Positions 24,985-33,813 are shown, counted from the stretch's first letter. The stretch: 64,000 nt of DNA from an uncultured bacterium (GCA_947647735.1 CANSLJ010000002.1:1-64000); one strand, 5' to 3'. The notes: generated by a model not told the origin, from the sequence alone. Numbers and translations are program-made.

Positions 24985-26784
24985 CTAACGTTTCAGGTTA
25001 ACCAATTCTTCCAGCATCGTATCGGACACTGTGATGATACGGCTGTTCGCCTGGAAGCCACGCTGCGTTACGATCATACCGGTCAGCTCGTTGGATAAAT
25101 CAACGTTGGACATCTCCAGTTCGCCCGGCGTCATATAACCGCCGTCCGATGTGATATCAACACCGATCCCGTCAAAATCACCGGAGTTCTGGGTTGATAC
25201 ATATAAGTTGTCGCCTTCCTTCTGCAGACCGGATGCGTTTGCAAATCTTGCAACCGCAATCTGACCGAGGAGTTTGCTCTGGCCGTTATCATAGGTAGCG
25301 TAAATCTTACCATCCTGCCCGATGGACAAGCCGGACATATTGCCAACCATACGTCCTGCGCCAAGTGCCTTATCAGACAAAGATCCGTTCGTTGCTGATG
25401 CCGTGGTTACTTTCTCATTACCCTGATTGCTGAGAGCGGAGAAGTCAATACGAATAGGTGAAAAGCTTAAAGCATCGCCTGTAGCCTCGTCTCCTACCCC
25501 GAAACTCAGTTGCGCATAATTGCCGCCCCCCTCTGCACCAATTCCTGCAAAGTCACCGTTTGATTTATTAAAGTTAACTATGCAGCCCTCAAAATACCTA
25601 TTGTTAAACACTACCTCTTTTATCTCAGTACCAACAGGATGTGTTGCATCCGGGAACTGTGCATCTAAAACTACTTTCAATCCATCCAATTTAGGCCCTA
25701 CACGTTTTACCGTTGCTCCCGGGTCTGCAGGATCTTTATAAGCCAGATTTTTGAATTCTTTTACATCTGCATCTGAACCTGTATAGCCAAATGCCTTTGA
25801 AAGATTCTTCCAAATCTCTGCTTCTTCCATATTTTCGGCTGTTCCAGGAGCTGTAAAATTTTGATCAGCATAACTTAATACTTGTACTCCACTATCAGTA
25901 ATTCTAAAATCTCTAAATATAGTACCATCATTATATCTGATAACATATGCACCATTATCTTTTGTCATGCTATATGTCGGTCCGACAATCGGCTTCTTTA
26001 TCTCATCTATGCCTGCCGACATAGTATCCATGCTTGCCCCGATTTCTTTCGTCACATCCTTTCCGGATGAGTTCAATACTTTTACCAGCTCGCACGAATA
26101 ACTATTAACCGTATCCCCTGTGTCAGCAACCTTCTTAAGCGCCAGCTTTGCAGTATAACTATACCCTCTCGCGTCATAAAAATTCAGGTTCATGATCTTA
26201 CCATCCTCGGAATTCACCTCCGGGCTTTCCTCGTCCACGATACCTGAAATGTAAGCCTGAGTCGTAGCTTCGGCGGGATATGTCATATTCGCCGCGTTCA
26301 TGATCTGCAGTGCTGTCACTGTATCGGGCTTGATAACACTCGGGTTATCCTCATCCGGCAGCCATCCCATCACTTTGTAACCGTTGGAAGACATAACCAG
26401 ATTACCTGCCGCATCCACCTTAAAGGAACCATCTCTGGTAAACAAATTGTCTCTGCCGTTGTTCACAACAAAGAACGAATCCCCTGTGATACGGATATCA
26501 AACGGATTGTTTGTTGTCTCCGCCGAACCGGGCAGAGTGATATTGGTAGAAATGGACGCCATCTTAACACCGAGGCCGACCTGCTTGGGGTTGATACCGC
26601 CCAGTCCGGTATTGGAATTCGGTCCGGTTGCATTACTGGAATTCTGGTATAACAACTCAGAAAACAGCGCCGCCTGTGCCTTATAACCCACTGTGTTTAC
26701 GTTGGCGATATTGTTACCGATTACGTCCATTCTTGTCTGATGTGTTTTCAGACCTGCCACGCCTGAATACATTGCTCTGTTCAT
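24985..26784 (-). CDS. flgE: Flagellar hook protein FlgE
   Basis: FlgE polymerises into the hook outside the cell and is exported by the type III apparatus. The 599-residue protein has the rod/hook N-terminal signature (MYSGVAGLKTHQTRMDVIGN ... ANVNTVGYK) and C-terminal signature (LSNELTGMIVTQRGFQANSR, MLEELVNLKR). It is longer than many FlgE proteins because of a large central variable domain (about 220-430), whose DNA (roughly 25.5-26.1 kb) is clearly more A/T-rich than its flanks. Two cysteines, Cys231 and Cys401, are present, and Lys218 lies 13 residues before Cys231. No signal peptide, as expected. Confidence 0.96.
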   Translation of the reverse strand: MNRAMYSGVAGLKTHQTRMDVIGNNIANVNTVGYKAQAALFSELLYQNSSNATGPNSNTGLGGINPKQVGLGVKMASISTNITLPGSAETTNNPFDIRITGDSFFVVNNGRDNLFTRDGSFKVDAAGNLVMSSNGYKVMGWLPDEDNPSVIKPDTVTALQIMNAANMTYPAEATTQAYISGIVDEESPEVNSEDGKIMNLNFYDARGYSYTAKLALKKVADTGDTVNSYSCELVKVLNSSGKDVTKEIGASMDTMSAGIDEIKKPIVGPTYSMTKDNGAYVIRYNDGTIFRDFRITDSGVQVLSYADQNFTAPGTAENMEEAEIWKNLSKAFGYTGSDADVKEFKNLAYKDPADPGATVKRVGPKLDGLKVVLDAQFPDATHPVGTEIKEVVFNNRYFEGCIVNFNKSNGDFAGIGAEGGGNYAQLSFGVGDEATGDALSFSPIRIDFSALSNQGNEKVTTASATNGSLSDKALGAGRMVGNMSGLSIGQDGKIYATYDNGQSKLLGQIAVARFANASGLQKEGDNLYVSTQNSGDFDGIGVDITSDGGYMTPGELEMSNVDLSNELTGMIVTQRGFQANSRIITVSDTMLEELVNLKR

Positions 26785-26872
26785 ACTCTATTTTACCTCC
26801 TGTGAAAGGGGCCTTTTCGTTCCTTCTGTCATTCAGGAACCTTCATAGCTTCCATAAGGTCCAGCTATCTAT

Positions 26873-27268
26873 TTATATGATCACAGCCCCGTCAATATTT
26901 GTAAAAATGTTTTCCTGTGCTTCACTCTGTTCCATGGCTGTCACCACGGTACTGCTTGGTACATTTACGATAAACGCCAGAGAATCTACTAAAACCAGCG
27001 AATCCTTGATACCTTTCGCCTGGGCTTTTTTCGTCCCCTCCTGCAGTCTTTCCATCTGTCTGTCTGTCAGCTCAATGTTTCTTGTGCTGAGCCTGTTTGA
27101 CGCATGTTTGGAAAATCTGACTTCCTTGCTTACTCCTGACGCCTGTTCTAAAATATCCTGAAAGGACAGGCTCCCCGGTTTCTTCGCCGCGGGCGCTGCA
27201 GATTTCGTGTTTAAATACTTGTTTTGTACCTGCTCGATCGAGTGAAAACCATTTGTCTGTACTTTCAT
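26873..27268 (-). CDS. Flagellar operon protein, TIGR02530 type
   Basis: A 131-residue protein that matches the small family found between flgD and flgE in Firmicutes fla operons. It has a disordered N-terminal part, the helical block LSFQDILEQASGVSKEVRF, then KHASNRLSTRNIELTDRQ and a C-terminal ALVDSLAFIVNVPSSTVVTA-like ending (here SLVLVDSLAFIVNV). The family is of unknown function, probably a hook-assembly accessory. The ATG at 27266-27268 is preferred; a GTG three codons upstream is possible. It is about 50 bp after flgD. Confidence 0.82.
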   Translation of the reverse strand: MKVQTNGFHSIEQVQNKYLNTKSAAPAAKKPGSLSFQDILEQASGVSKEVRFSKHASNRLSTRNIELTDRQMERLQEGTKKAQAKGIKDSLVLVDSLAFIVNVPSSTVVTAMEQSEAQENIFTNIDGAVII

Positions 27269-27318
27269 GTTTTTCACCAGCTTCCCTGCTTTTATTTTAC
27301 CTGTTTTTCAGATACCGT

Positions 27319-28155
27319 TTAAGCTCCTTCTACATCGGCATCTCCTGATCCTGCCTCTTCCGATCCGGTTCCACCCTGATTTTCATCCGGTGTCACCGCG
27401 CCGTCCTCCGCGGGCTTATTTTCTCCGCTCTCCTCCGGCTTTGTCTCGGTGGTTCCTTCTGTCTTATCAGTCTCCTCTGTCTTATCGCCCTCGTCCGGCT
27501 TGTTGTTCTCCTCGTGTTTTGCTCTCAGATCCTCGATCTTTTCATAATACTTCTTGATCTTATCCGCATTCTCGCTTGCCACGAACGTCTTTTCATAATC
27601 GGACATTTTGTCGTACTCATTATACAGCTTTTCCACATCCTCCGCGTCATCCAAGGTCAGATTCTCGTAGGACGGAAGCTTATTCAACGCCACTGACCAA
27701 TCGTACACTTTATCGAATGCTGTCATATAATCCGTGTCAATCACATCATGCAGATCATCGATGGAATAAAGCCCGCCGTTTACGGAGAGATATGCTTTGC
27801 CGCCTTCGTAGGTGACATAGTCCACTTTTCCCTGTATGGTTGTCACTTTTCCCGCTTCACTGGTTGTCTGTAAAACGACAGTCTTCCCTACCAGTGTGGA
27901 TGCTCTCGAGAGATCGAAAGAATCACTCATATTCTGCATTGCTTCCAGTTCCGAGAATGTCGCATACTGAGAAATCCACTCTGTGTTGGACGTAGGCTCA
28001 AGCGGATCCTGATTCTGCACCTCCGCCACCAAGAGCTTCAAAAAAGTATCTTTACTATAACCGGATTCCTTGTCTTTCGCCTTTTTCAGTGAAGACTGGG
28101 ATTCTGTTTCCTGTATCTTACCATCCTTCACCGGTGCTACCAAAACTCCTGCCAT
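27319..28155 (-). CDS. flgD: Flagellar hook capping protein FlgD
   Basis: FlgD forms the cap that guides hook subunit assembly. The 278-residue protein has the conserved N-terminal export and cap region (LKLLVAEVQNQDPLEPTSNTEW, residues about 40-62, then YATFSELEAMQNM) and a beta-rich domain to about 145. The C-terminal third is unusual: a charged helical stretch (about 160-230) followed by a Thr/Glu/Gly/Asp-rich low-complexity tail. Classic FlgD ends in a tudor/FnIII-like domain, so the tail looks lineage-specific. AAGGAG precedes the ATG. Confidence 0.92.
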   Translation of the reverse strand: MAGVLVAPVKDGKIQETESQSSLKKAKDKESGYSKDTFLKLLVAEVQNQDPLEPTSNTEWISQYATFSELEAMQNMSDSFDLSRASTLVGKTVVLQTTSEAGKVTTIQGKVDYVTYEGGKAYLSVNGGLYSIDDLHDVIDTDYMTAFDKVYDWSVALNKLPSYENLTLDDAEDVEKLYNEYDKMSDYEKTFVASENADKIKKYYEKIEDLRAKHEENNKPDEGDKTEETDKTEGTTETKPEESGENKPAEDGAVTPDENQGGTGSEEAGSGDADVEGA

Positions 28156-28186
28156 GCTTTTTCTCCTTTCCTATTATAATAATTTG

Positions 28187-29575
28187 TCATGCCATATAAC
28201 TTACTGTACTTCCTTCTGACTTCATCACCTCTGCGGCCAGTTTTTCCTCCTCGGTGAGTTCCTCTTCCTCCTCCGGATTCAGCTCGCCCAGATTCAGGTT
28301 TCTGATGCCTCTCCGGCCCTGTCTGCTCTGCTGCTGTGAAGATTCTGCGTTTCCGTCCGGATTCCTGTCCAGCGAATACTGTGCGATCGTCACTTCCACG
28401 GCTTCCACCTTGATACCCTGCTGTTCCAGATTCTCCTTCAGTTCCATCATCTGGCTCTCCAGCACCGCCCTCACAGATTCATTCTGTGCGATAAACTGGG
28501 CTGTCACGGCCCCCTCTCTGTTGGATATCTGAATATGTAAGGTACCCAGCGATTCCGGATGAAGCTGCATTTCAAGGCTTGTCATTTCCGGCTTCACCGA
28601 TACTTTCATGTAATCCAGTATCTGATCCATGATCTCCTGCGTATCCGTCATGGAAAATGCGCTCTCCGCCTCCGCCGCCTTCAATGCCTGCGCCTGCTGT
28701 TCCACGTTCTGTGTCTGATAGCTGTTCTGCATAAACGGGCTCTCGCCCTCTTTCCCGGTGCTCTCCTGCTTCGGTGCATCCTTCGGCACTGCAGTTTCCG
28801 TTCTGGCATTCTCCGTCAGTTCCGGTTTTGGCGTATTAAACCTTACAGTATTATTCTCCGCCGCTCCGGTCTCCTCCAGATTTTCGTCCGCCGCCATCTC
28901 CTGCATTTCCTCAGATACATCAGCCGCACCCAGCTTTTTCTGCGCCTCCAGCACCGCCGCGCTGAACTCCTCAGGGCTCATACCGCTCTCTTCCTGTGCT
29001 TCCTCAATAATGCCTTCCAATGTATTCAGGGCTTCTGTTACAGAATTGTAGAAGTCCTCATCCATCAGAAGAGACATCTCATCCGCACCTTCCGTGAGTT
29101 CCACCATCAGGCTTTTCAGATTCTTCGGATCAAGTAATGACACATCTGTCATTCCCAGTTCCTCCATGGCTTCCCGCACAGCTTCCTGTGTAAGCCCCAT
29201 CTGTGCCGCCAATGCCGCAACCATCTCGCCGCCTGCTTTTTCCAGAACTTCCGTATCCTCCGTGATCTCTTCCGTTCCTTCCGCTTTTGCCTGTGCTTCC
29301 GTCTCTTTTGTTCCGGTCTTCTCTTCCGCTTTCCGGTTGTTGTTCAACTTATCCCTTGCCGCAGTATCTTCGGTTCTGCCTTTCGACTCCGAAGCCTTCG
29401 CCGCTTCCGTCTTCCTCCCGGAGTCGCCGTTCTTACTCTGCCTGCCGGCCTCCGTAGTCTGCTTCAGGACCGTGTTAAAACTCCCGTTCTCAGAAGATGC
29501 CGCCGGTTTTGTTCCTTTTGCCGATAAGATATTCTGCATCCCAGAATTCTTATCAAGTACGGGCATATTCGTCAC
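28187..29575 (-). CDS. fliK: Flagellar hook-length control protein FliK
   Basis: FliK measures hook length and triggers the FlhB export switch. The 462-residue protein has a long Glu/Lys/Ala-rich disordered ruler region (about 1-330) and the conserved C-terminal FliK domain (about 350-440) with LEMQLHPESLGTLHIQISN, TAQFIAQNESVRAVLESQ and LKENLEQQGIKVEAVEVTI. The frame opens earlier, but GTG at 29573-29575 has AAGGAGG seven bases upstream and is the best start; an ATG three codons later is too far from it. A sigma-D-type promoter lies about 110 bp upstream. Confidence 0.9.
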   Translation of the reverse strand: MTNMPVLDKNSGMQNILSAKGTKPAASSENGSFNTVLKQTTEAGRQSKNGDSGRKTEAAKASESKGRTEDTAARDKLNNNRKAEEKTGTKETEAQAKAEGTEEITEDTEVLEKAGGEMVAALAAQMGLTQEAVREAMEELGMTDVSLLDPKNLKSLMVELTEGADEMSLLMDEDFYNSVTEALNTLEGIIEEAQEESGMSPEEFSAAVLEAQKKLGAADVSEEMQEMAADENLEETGAAENNTVRFNTPKPELTENARTETAVPKDAPKQESTGKEGESPFMQNSYQTQNVEQQAQALKAAEAESAFSMTDTQEIMDQILDYMKVSVKPEMTSLEMQLHPESLGTLHIQISNREGAVTAQFIAQNESVRAVLESQMMELKENLEQQGIKVEAVEVTIAQYSLDRNPDGNAESSQQQSRQGRRGIRNLNLGELNPEEEEELTEEEKLAAEVMKSEGSTVSYMA

Positions 29576-29685
29576 GTTTTTACCTCCTTTTCTTCGATTG
29601 TCAAAGTTCTCTTCGGGCTGTGCCCGATCTATAAAAACCGCCCGCTCCCCATCCATGCCCCGGAGCCAAACGATTTCCACCTATT

Positions 29686-29712
29686 ATATCGGATATTTCC
29701 GCTGTTTTCTTA
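29686..29712 (-). promoter_or_regulatory. Sigma-D-type (motility sigma) promoter upstream of fliK
   Basis: On the minus strand TAAG (29709-29712) is followed after exactly 15 bases by TCCGATAT (29686-29693). The B. subtilis sigma-D consensus is TAAA-N15-GCCGATAT, so this matches 3/4 and 7/8 with correct spacing. A TATAAT overlaps the downstream end, but no good -35 sits 16-18 bases before it. It would drive fliK-flgD-flgE and genes beyond. Confidence 0.65.
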
Positions 29713-29892
29713 ACCTGTTCCGCCGATTTCTCTCCTCTCAGATTCCCTGCCCACACCACCACTTTTATGCGGCAGCTTCACCCTCACTGAAGATCATCCG
29801 GTTTATTCTTTCTAACCGATCCGCCCGCTTTCATTACCCATAATTCATATAAAAATCCTTCCGGCAGAAATCCAGTTCTTTTCAACGCCCAG

Positions 29893-30025
29893 TTCGGGCA
29901 GAAATATATTCCAAAAGGAGCCTCTTGAAAAACGCCGGCACTTGGCGAGGTCCTTTCGAGCCTAGTACCGCTGCGTTTTTCACGAAGCGGAAGCGGGGTT
30001 CCGTTGGAATATATTTCTGCCCGAA
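29893..30025. repeat. 133-bp nested inverted-repeat element
   Basis: Perfectly complementary 22-bp outer arms lie at 29893-29914 and 30004-30025. Inside them are a perfect 10-bp pair, TGAAAAACGC (29926-29935) with GCGTTTTTCA (29973-29982), and a central 9-base pair set ACTTGGC/GCCTAGT-type with one mismatch around a 13-base loop. The whole element folds as one long irregular stem on either strand. It encodes nothing and begins 22 bp beyond the motE stop. It could be a miniature transposon-like repeat, a transcription attenuator or a structured RNA; the sequence alone does not decide. Confidence 0.8.
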
Positions 30026-30047
30026 CGTCCGCCTTGCAAAACCCAAA

Positions 30048-30929
30048 TCACCCCGGATCCATCATCTTGGTAAGCCTTGCCGCATTCTCCTCATCCATCT
30101 GCTCCAGAACCTTCGCCCGATCCTCCGCAGACATCGCCCCGAGGATCTTCGCCACCAGATCCAGATCGCTGGTCATCGTATCAAAGATCGCCGCCGCATC
30201 CTTCGCCTTCATGGAAGAATACGCCGCCACATAATCCTCGATTTCCTTGCTTGTGGAAACCTCCTGGATCGTCATCTGATACAGATACTCCGCTGTCGCC
30301 GGATCCATGGCCTCATAGTACTTCTGATACTCCTCCACGCCGGGACCGTTCTCCGCATAGACGACCTCCTCGTAAAACTCATTCTTCAGCCTTTCAAATT
30401 CCAACTGCCCATCCTCAAAATTCTTAAGGCGGCTGTTCTCATCCTTCAGCTCGCTGATCTCATTCGCGTAAGCCAGATTCTGCTCCTGTGCCATCTGAAG
30501 TTCCTGCTCCAGCTGTCTGATCTGATCCACCGCGTCTTTTACATCGGAATAGGCACTATACTCGTCCTCCTCCTCATTCCGCCTGTTCTCATCCGGCAGG
30601 ATCTTATTGATCACCGGCACATCCTTCAGGATCGGTTTCAGTATATTCGTACCAACCCCGCCCACATCCAGCTTGATCAGCACACAGAGGATCGCGATCC
30701 AGACTGCCACGATAAAAGCCGTCACCAAAAATACCGGAAGGCCTCCCGGCTCACCGTCCAGTTCCTCCTCCTGATCGGAGATCTCCCTGGCTTTTTGTTT
30801 CGCCTCCTTTTTCTGTGCTTTCTGTTCTGCTTTCAGGCGTTTTTTCTCTTCTTTTAACCTCTGACGTTCCGACTCCCGATCCTCAAATTCCTCTGCTGCC
30901 CGGGAACTTTCTCTCGGCTCTTTTGCCAT
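30048..30929 (-). CDS. MotE-like flagellar protein with MgtE-type N domain
   Basis: A 293-residue membrane protein: a highly charged cytosolic N-terminus with coiled coil (about 1-58), one membrane helix (about 60-82, GGLPVFLVTAFIVAVWIAIL), an extracytoplasmic coiled coil (about 115-160) and a C-terminal helical MgtE N-like domain (about 195-293) with AFDTMTSDLDLVAKILGAMS-like repeats (here AAIFDTMTSDLDLV, MSAEDRAKVLEQM, ARLTKMMDPG). Proteins of this type after fliJ are named MotE in Firmicutes and alphaproteobacteria, where they act as chaperone or stator-associated factors. The exact role here is inferred from family and position. Confidence 0.75.
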   Translation of the reverse strand: MAKEPRESSRAAEEFEDRESERQRLKEEKKRLKAEQKAQKKEAKQKAREISDQEEELDGEPGGLPVFLVTAFIVAVWIAILCVLIKLDVGGVGTNILKPILKDVPVINKILPDENRRNEEEDEYSAYSDVKDAVDQIRQLEQELQMAQEQNLAYANEISELKDENSRLKNFEDGQLEFERLKNEFYEEVVYAENGPGVEEYQKYYEAMDPATAEYLYQMTIQEVSTSKEIEDYVAAYSSMKAKDAAAIFDTMTSDLDLVAKILGAMSAEDRAKVLEQMDEENAARLTKMMDPG

Positions 30930-31008
30930 ACTCTATCCTCTCCTCTGTTTGACCGGACTCCGGCCATTCAGTATATTTTCTCACCTGATCTATTTACTCT
31001 CTGTCATG

Positions 31009-31473
31009 TCATGCGTTTTCTGCCAGCTCATGGCTCCTCTGGCCATAAACATAACTCACCAGTTCGTCCACTTCCTTGCTCTCTTCCTTCGCAAGTTCCG
31101 CCTTAAACTCCTCAAAAGCAGCCTCCTTCAACTGCTCATGCGTCTTTCGCTCTATCATATATTCCTGCAGGACCTGCCTGGCTCTCTCAAGCGCCTCCTG
31201 GGCCCGCTTTACCCGTATCTGCTGATCGATGATCGCTTCCTTAATATAATCCAGTGCAGCCACATTCTCCTGCAGTTTCAACGGATCAAGCACCATCTGC
31301 CGCAGCACCGCTCCCTCCGCAAGATACTGGATCCTCCTCTGGATCAGCCTCTGCAGCCGCTCCTCCTCCGTCATCAGCTGCTGATTCGCCGCCGCAAATG
31401 CCAGCTTTGCCTGCTCTTCCATTTTTTCCTTGATATTCAGAATGCTCTGCATCCGATACACAAACTTCGCCAT
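31009..31473 (-). CDS. fliJ: Flagellar export protein FliJ
   Basis: FliJ is the central coiled-coil stalk of the export ATPase complex, resembling the gamma subunit of F1. The 154-residue protein is almost entirely helical with heptad-type charge pattern, starts MAKFVYRMQSILNIKEKMEEQ and includes LMTEEERLQRLIQRRIQYL. This matches the FliJ family in length and start. It is about 80 bp after fliI and before motE. Confidence 0.9.
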   Translation of the reverse strand: MAKFVYRMQSILNIKEKMEEQAKLAFAAANQQLMTEEERLQRLIQRRIQYLAEGAVLRQMVLDPLKLQENVAALDYIKEAIIDQQIRVKRAQEALERARQVLQEYMIERKTHEQLKEAAFEEFKAELAKEESKEVDELVSYVYGQRSHELAENA

Positions 31474-31556
31474 AAACCAGATCCGCCTCTGCTCTCAATC
31501 TACCCTGTACCAGCCTTCGTAGTTCTGACAAACCCCGTCCGGACCTTTCAGGACTT

Positions 31557-32873
31557 TCATGCAAAAATCCCGCTCAGCGTATCCACAGTCTCCTCAAATC
31601 CGGTCTTCGTATCCACATCCTGCATCAGGAACTCATTGACCTGTCCGATCTTCGATATGGCATAATCAATATCCGGATTGCTGCCCGCTTTGTAGGCCCC
31701 GATATTGATCAGATCCTCCGCTTCCTGATACGTGGCAAGCACATTCTTCAGCTTTCCCGCCACTGCCTTGTGCTCCCTTGTGGCAATGCTGCTCATACAT
31801 CTGGAAATGCTCTGCAGCACATCGATGGCGGGATAATGGTTCTTATGTGCCAGTTTTCTGTTTAACATAATGTGGCCGTCCAGAATACTTCTCGCCGTAT
31901 CCGTGATAGGCTCGTTAAAATCGTCACCATCCACAAGTACCGTATAGAGCCCGGTAATGGAACCTTTGTCGGAACGCCCCGCCCGCTCAAGGAGCTTAGG
32001 CATCTCTGCATACACACTGGGCGGATACCCTCTCGATACCGGCGGTTCCCCGCTGGCAAGGCCGATCTCCCTCTGTGCCATCGAAAAACGGGTCAGAGAG
32101 TCCATCATCAAAAGGACATCCTTCCCCTGGTCCCTGAAATATTCCGCAATAGCGGTCGCCGTCTTTGCCGCCTTATTCCGCTCCAGAGCCGGCTTATCCG
32201 AAGTGGATACAACCACCACGGAGCGGGCCATGCCCTCCGGCCCCAGATCTCTCTCTATAAATTCGCGAACCTCCCTGCCGCGCTCTCCGATCAGCGCTAT
32301 GACATTGATCTCCGCTGTCGTATTTCTCGCAAACATCCCCATCAACGTGGATTTTCCTACGCCCGAACCCGCGAAAATGCCGATCCGCTGTCCCTTTCCC
32401 ACGGTCAGCAGGCCATCCACCGCTTTCACACCGAGAGGCAGCACCTCGTCGATGATCTCCCTTGCCAGCGGATCAGGGGGAGCCGCCTCCACCGGATATC
32501 TCGCCGTTGCCTCGAACTGCACACCGTCCACCGGCCTGCCCAGACCATCCAGCGTTCTTCCCAGAATATCATCCGTGATCTCCACCATCAGCGGCATGTT
32601 CGTGTTTTCCACGATACTGCCCGAACCGATGCCGTCCGTCACCTCATATGGCATAAGCTGGGTCATACCGCCCTTAAAACCCACCACTTCCGCCATAATG
32701 GAAGCGCCGTCTCCACCGGAGGGAAATATCCTGCAGATATCCCCGAGCCTTGCATCCGGCCCCGCCGACTCGATCGTCAGCCCGATGACATTGACCACCT
32801 TACCCATCTTTTTATATAACGGTTCCTCTATGCACTTCCGATACTTTCTCAGATCCACAACTGCCGCTTCCAA
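31557..32873 (-). CDS. fliI: Flagellum-specific ATPase FliI
   Basis: FliI is the hexameric export ATPase homologous to F1 beta. The 438-residue protein has an N-terminal beta barrel (about 15-95), Walker A GSGVGKST at 169-176, IGERGREVREF near 203, Walker B VLLMMDSLTRFSMAQREIG near 260 and a C-terminal helical domain. The GPEGM/PPSVYAEMPKLLERAG blocks are typical. The start is a TTG (32871-32873) with AGGAG five to six bases upstream; no ATG fits the N-terminus. Confidence 0.96.
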   Translation of the reverse strand: MEAAVVDLRKYRKCIEEPLYKKMGKVVNVIGLTIESAGPDARLGDICRIFPSGGDGASIMAEVVGFKGGMTQLMPYEVTDGIGSGSIVENTNMPLMVEITDDILGRTLDGLGRPVDGVQFEATARYPVEAAPPDPLAREIIDEVLPLGVKAVDGLLTVGKGQRIGIFAGSGVGKSTLMGMFARNTTAEINVIALIGERGREVREFIERDLGPEGMARSVVVVSTSDKPALERNKAAKTATAIAEYFRDQGKDVLLMMDSLTRFSMAQREIGLASGEPPVSRGYPPSVYAEMPKLLERAGRSDKGSITGLYTVLVDGDDFNEPITDTARSILDGHIMLNRKLAHKNHYPAIDVLQSISRCMSSIATREHKAVAGKLKNVLATYQEAEDLINIGAYKAGSNPDIDYAISKIGQVNEFLMQDVDTKTGFEETVDTLSGIFA

Positions 32874-32946
32874 ACTCTCTCCTGCTTCCTCAAATCCCGA
32901 AATACTGCTCTAACCCGATACAAACCCGCCGTTCTCACAGGCACGC

Positions 32947-33813
32947 TCACTCTTTAGAATAGGCAAGCATATGTATCCTGCTTTTCAACTCCTGCAGCTC
33001 CACGTCAATACCACAGTCAAAAAGACCGCCTCCGGTCTCTATCATTCCCTCTCCACGCTTCATCATGGGATCCGCCACCAGATCCATCCTGACTCCCGGC
33101 ATTCCTGTCAGCAGTTCGTCCTTGCGGGCGTTTATATATTCATAATCTGTCTGAGATACTCTGACCATAAACTCCTTGCCGCTGTCGATACGATGCAGTG
33201 TCGTATCCAGCAGATGCAGCAATATATCTCTCTGCTCCTTCAGTCCTGCCTCAAACACATGGTCATAGATTTCCGTCAGTTCATCTATCATCATCGGTTC
33301 CAGCCGCTGAAGGCTTTCCTCGTATTCACGGCGCAGCTGATCCCTCAGCACTTCCGTTTCCTGTATTGCCGCCTGTGCTTTTTTCTCCGCTTTATCCGCT
33401 TCCAGGAGTGCCTCGCTGTGTCCCTGGGCAAAGCCTTCATCGTAGCCTGCCCGCCTGCCTTCCTCCTGCGCCTGCCGCCGTAATCCCTCGATCTCCTGCT
33501 GCGCAGAAGCTTTCATCTCCTCTATCTCCTGCTTTGCAGCCTCAACAAGTTCTTCCGGAGAAGGGCCGTCATAAACGGGTTTCTCCCGGTATATATTACC
33601 GGATTCCTCGCCAAAAAGCGCTTTTCGCGTCTCCTCATCCATCTCCTCAAAGGCCGCCTGCTGAAAACCATCCGGTGAAGATGATGAGTCTCCCGCCGGC
33701 AAAGCGCTCCTTAAAACATCGCCAAAGCGCTTTGCTATCACTTCATTGGAATTGATAACCCGTGCTTCCCCTTCCTGAAAATTTACAAAGCCGGACTTCA
33801 ATAAATTAGACAA
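32947..33813 (-). CDS. fliH: Flagellar export regulator FliH
   Basis: FliH binds FliI and links the ATPase to the C-ring. The protein has a variable N-terminal part, a long helical region with Ala/Glu/Gln-rich coiled coil (about 75-170, including AQQEIEGLRRQAQEEGRRAG and the GxxxG-like GYDEGFAQGHSEAL), and a C-terminal domain (about 175-285) resembling the F1 delta subunit. The likely start is the TTG at 33811-33813 (LSNLLKSGFVNFQEG), overlapping the fliG end by eight bases with GGAGGA about ten bases upstream. Another TTG eleven codons upstream (33846) would add residues that lie fully within fliG. Confidence 0.88.
   Translation of the reverse strand: MSNLLKSGFVNFQEGEARVINSNEVIAKRFGDVLRSALPAGDSSSSPDGFQQAAFEEMDEETRKALFGEESGNIYREKPVYDGPSPEELVEAAKQEIEEMKASAQQEIEGLRRQAQEEGRRAGYDEGFAQGHSEALLEADKAEKKAQAAIQETEVLRDQLRREYEESLQRLEPMMIDELTEIYDHVFEAGLKEQRDILLHLLDTTLHRIDSGKEFMVRVSQTDYEYINARKDELLTGMPGVRMDLVADPMMKRGEGMIETGGGLFDCGIDVELQELKSRIHMLAYSKE

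Larger units (their letters stand above)
29576..30047. other. 472-bp intergenic region between motE and fliK
   Basis: No protein-coding gene is supported here. The region holds, in the direction of transcription, a 133-bp nested inverted repeat right after the motE stop, about 180 bp without recognisable features, a sigma-D-type promoter and the fliK leader. It is the largest gap inside the motility locus, where most neighbours overlap or nearly touch. Confidence 0.8.
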
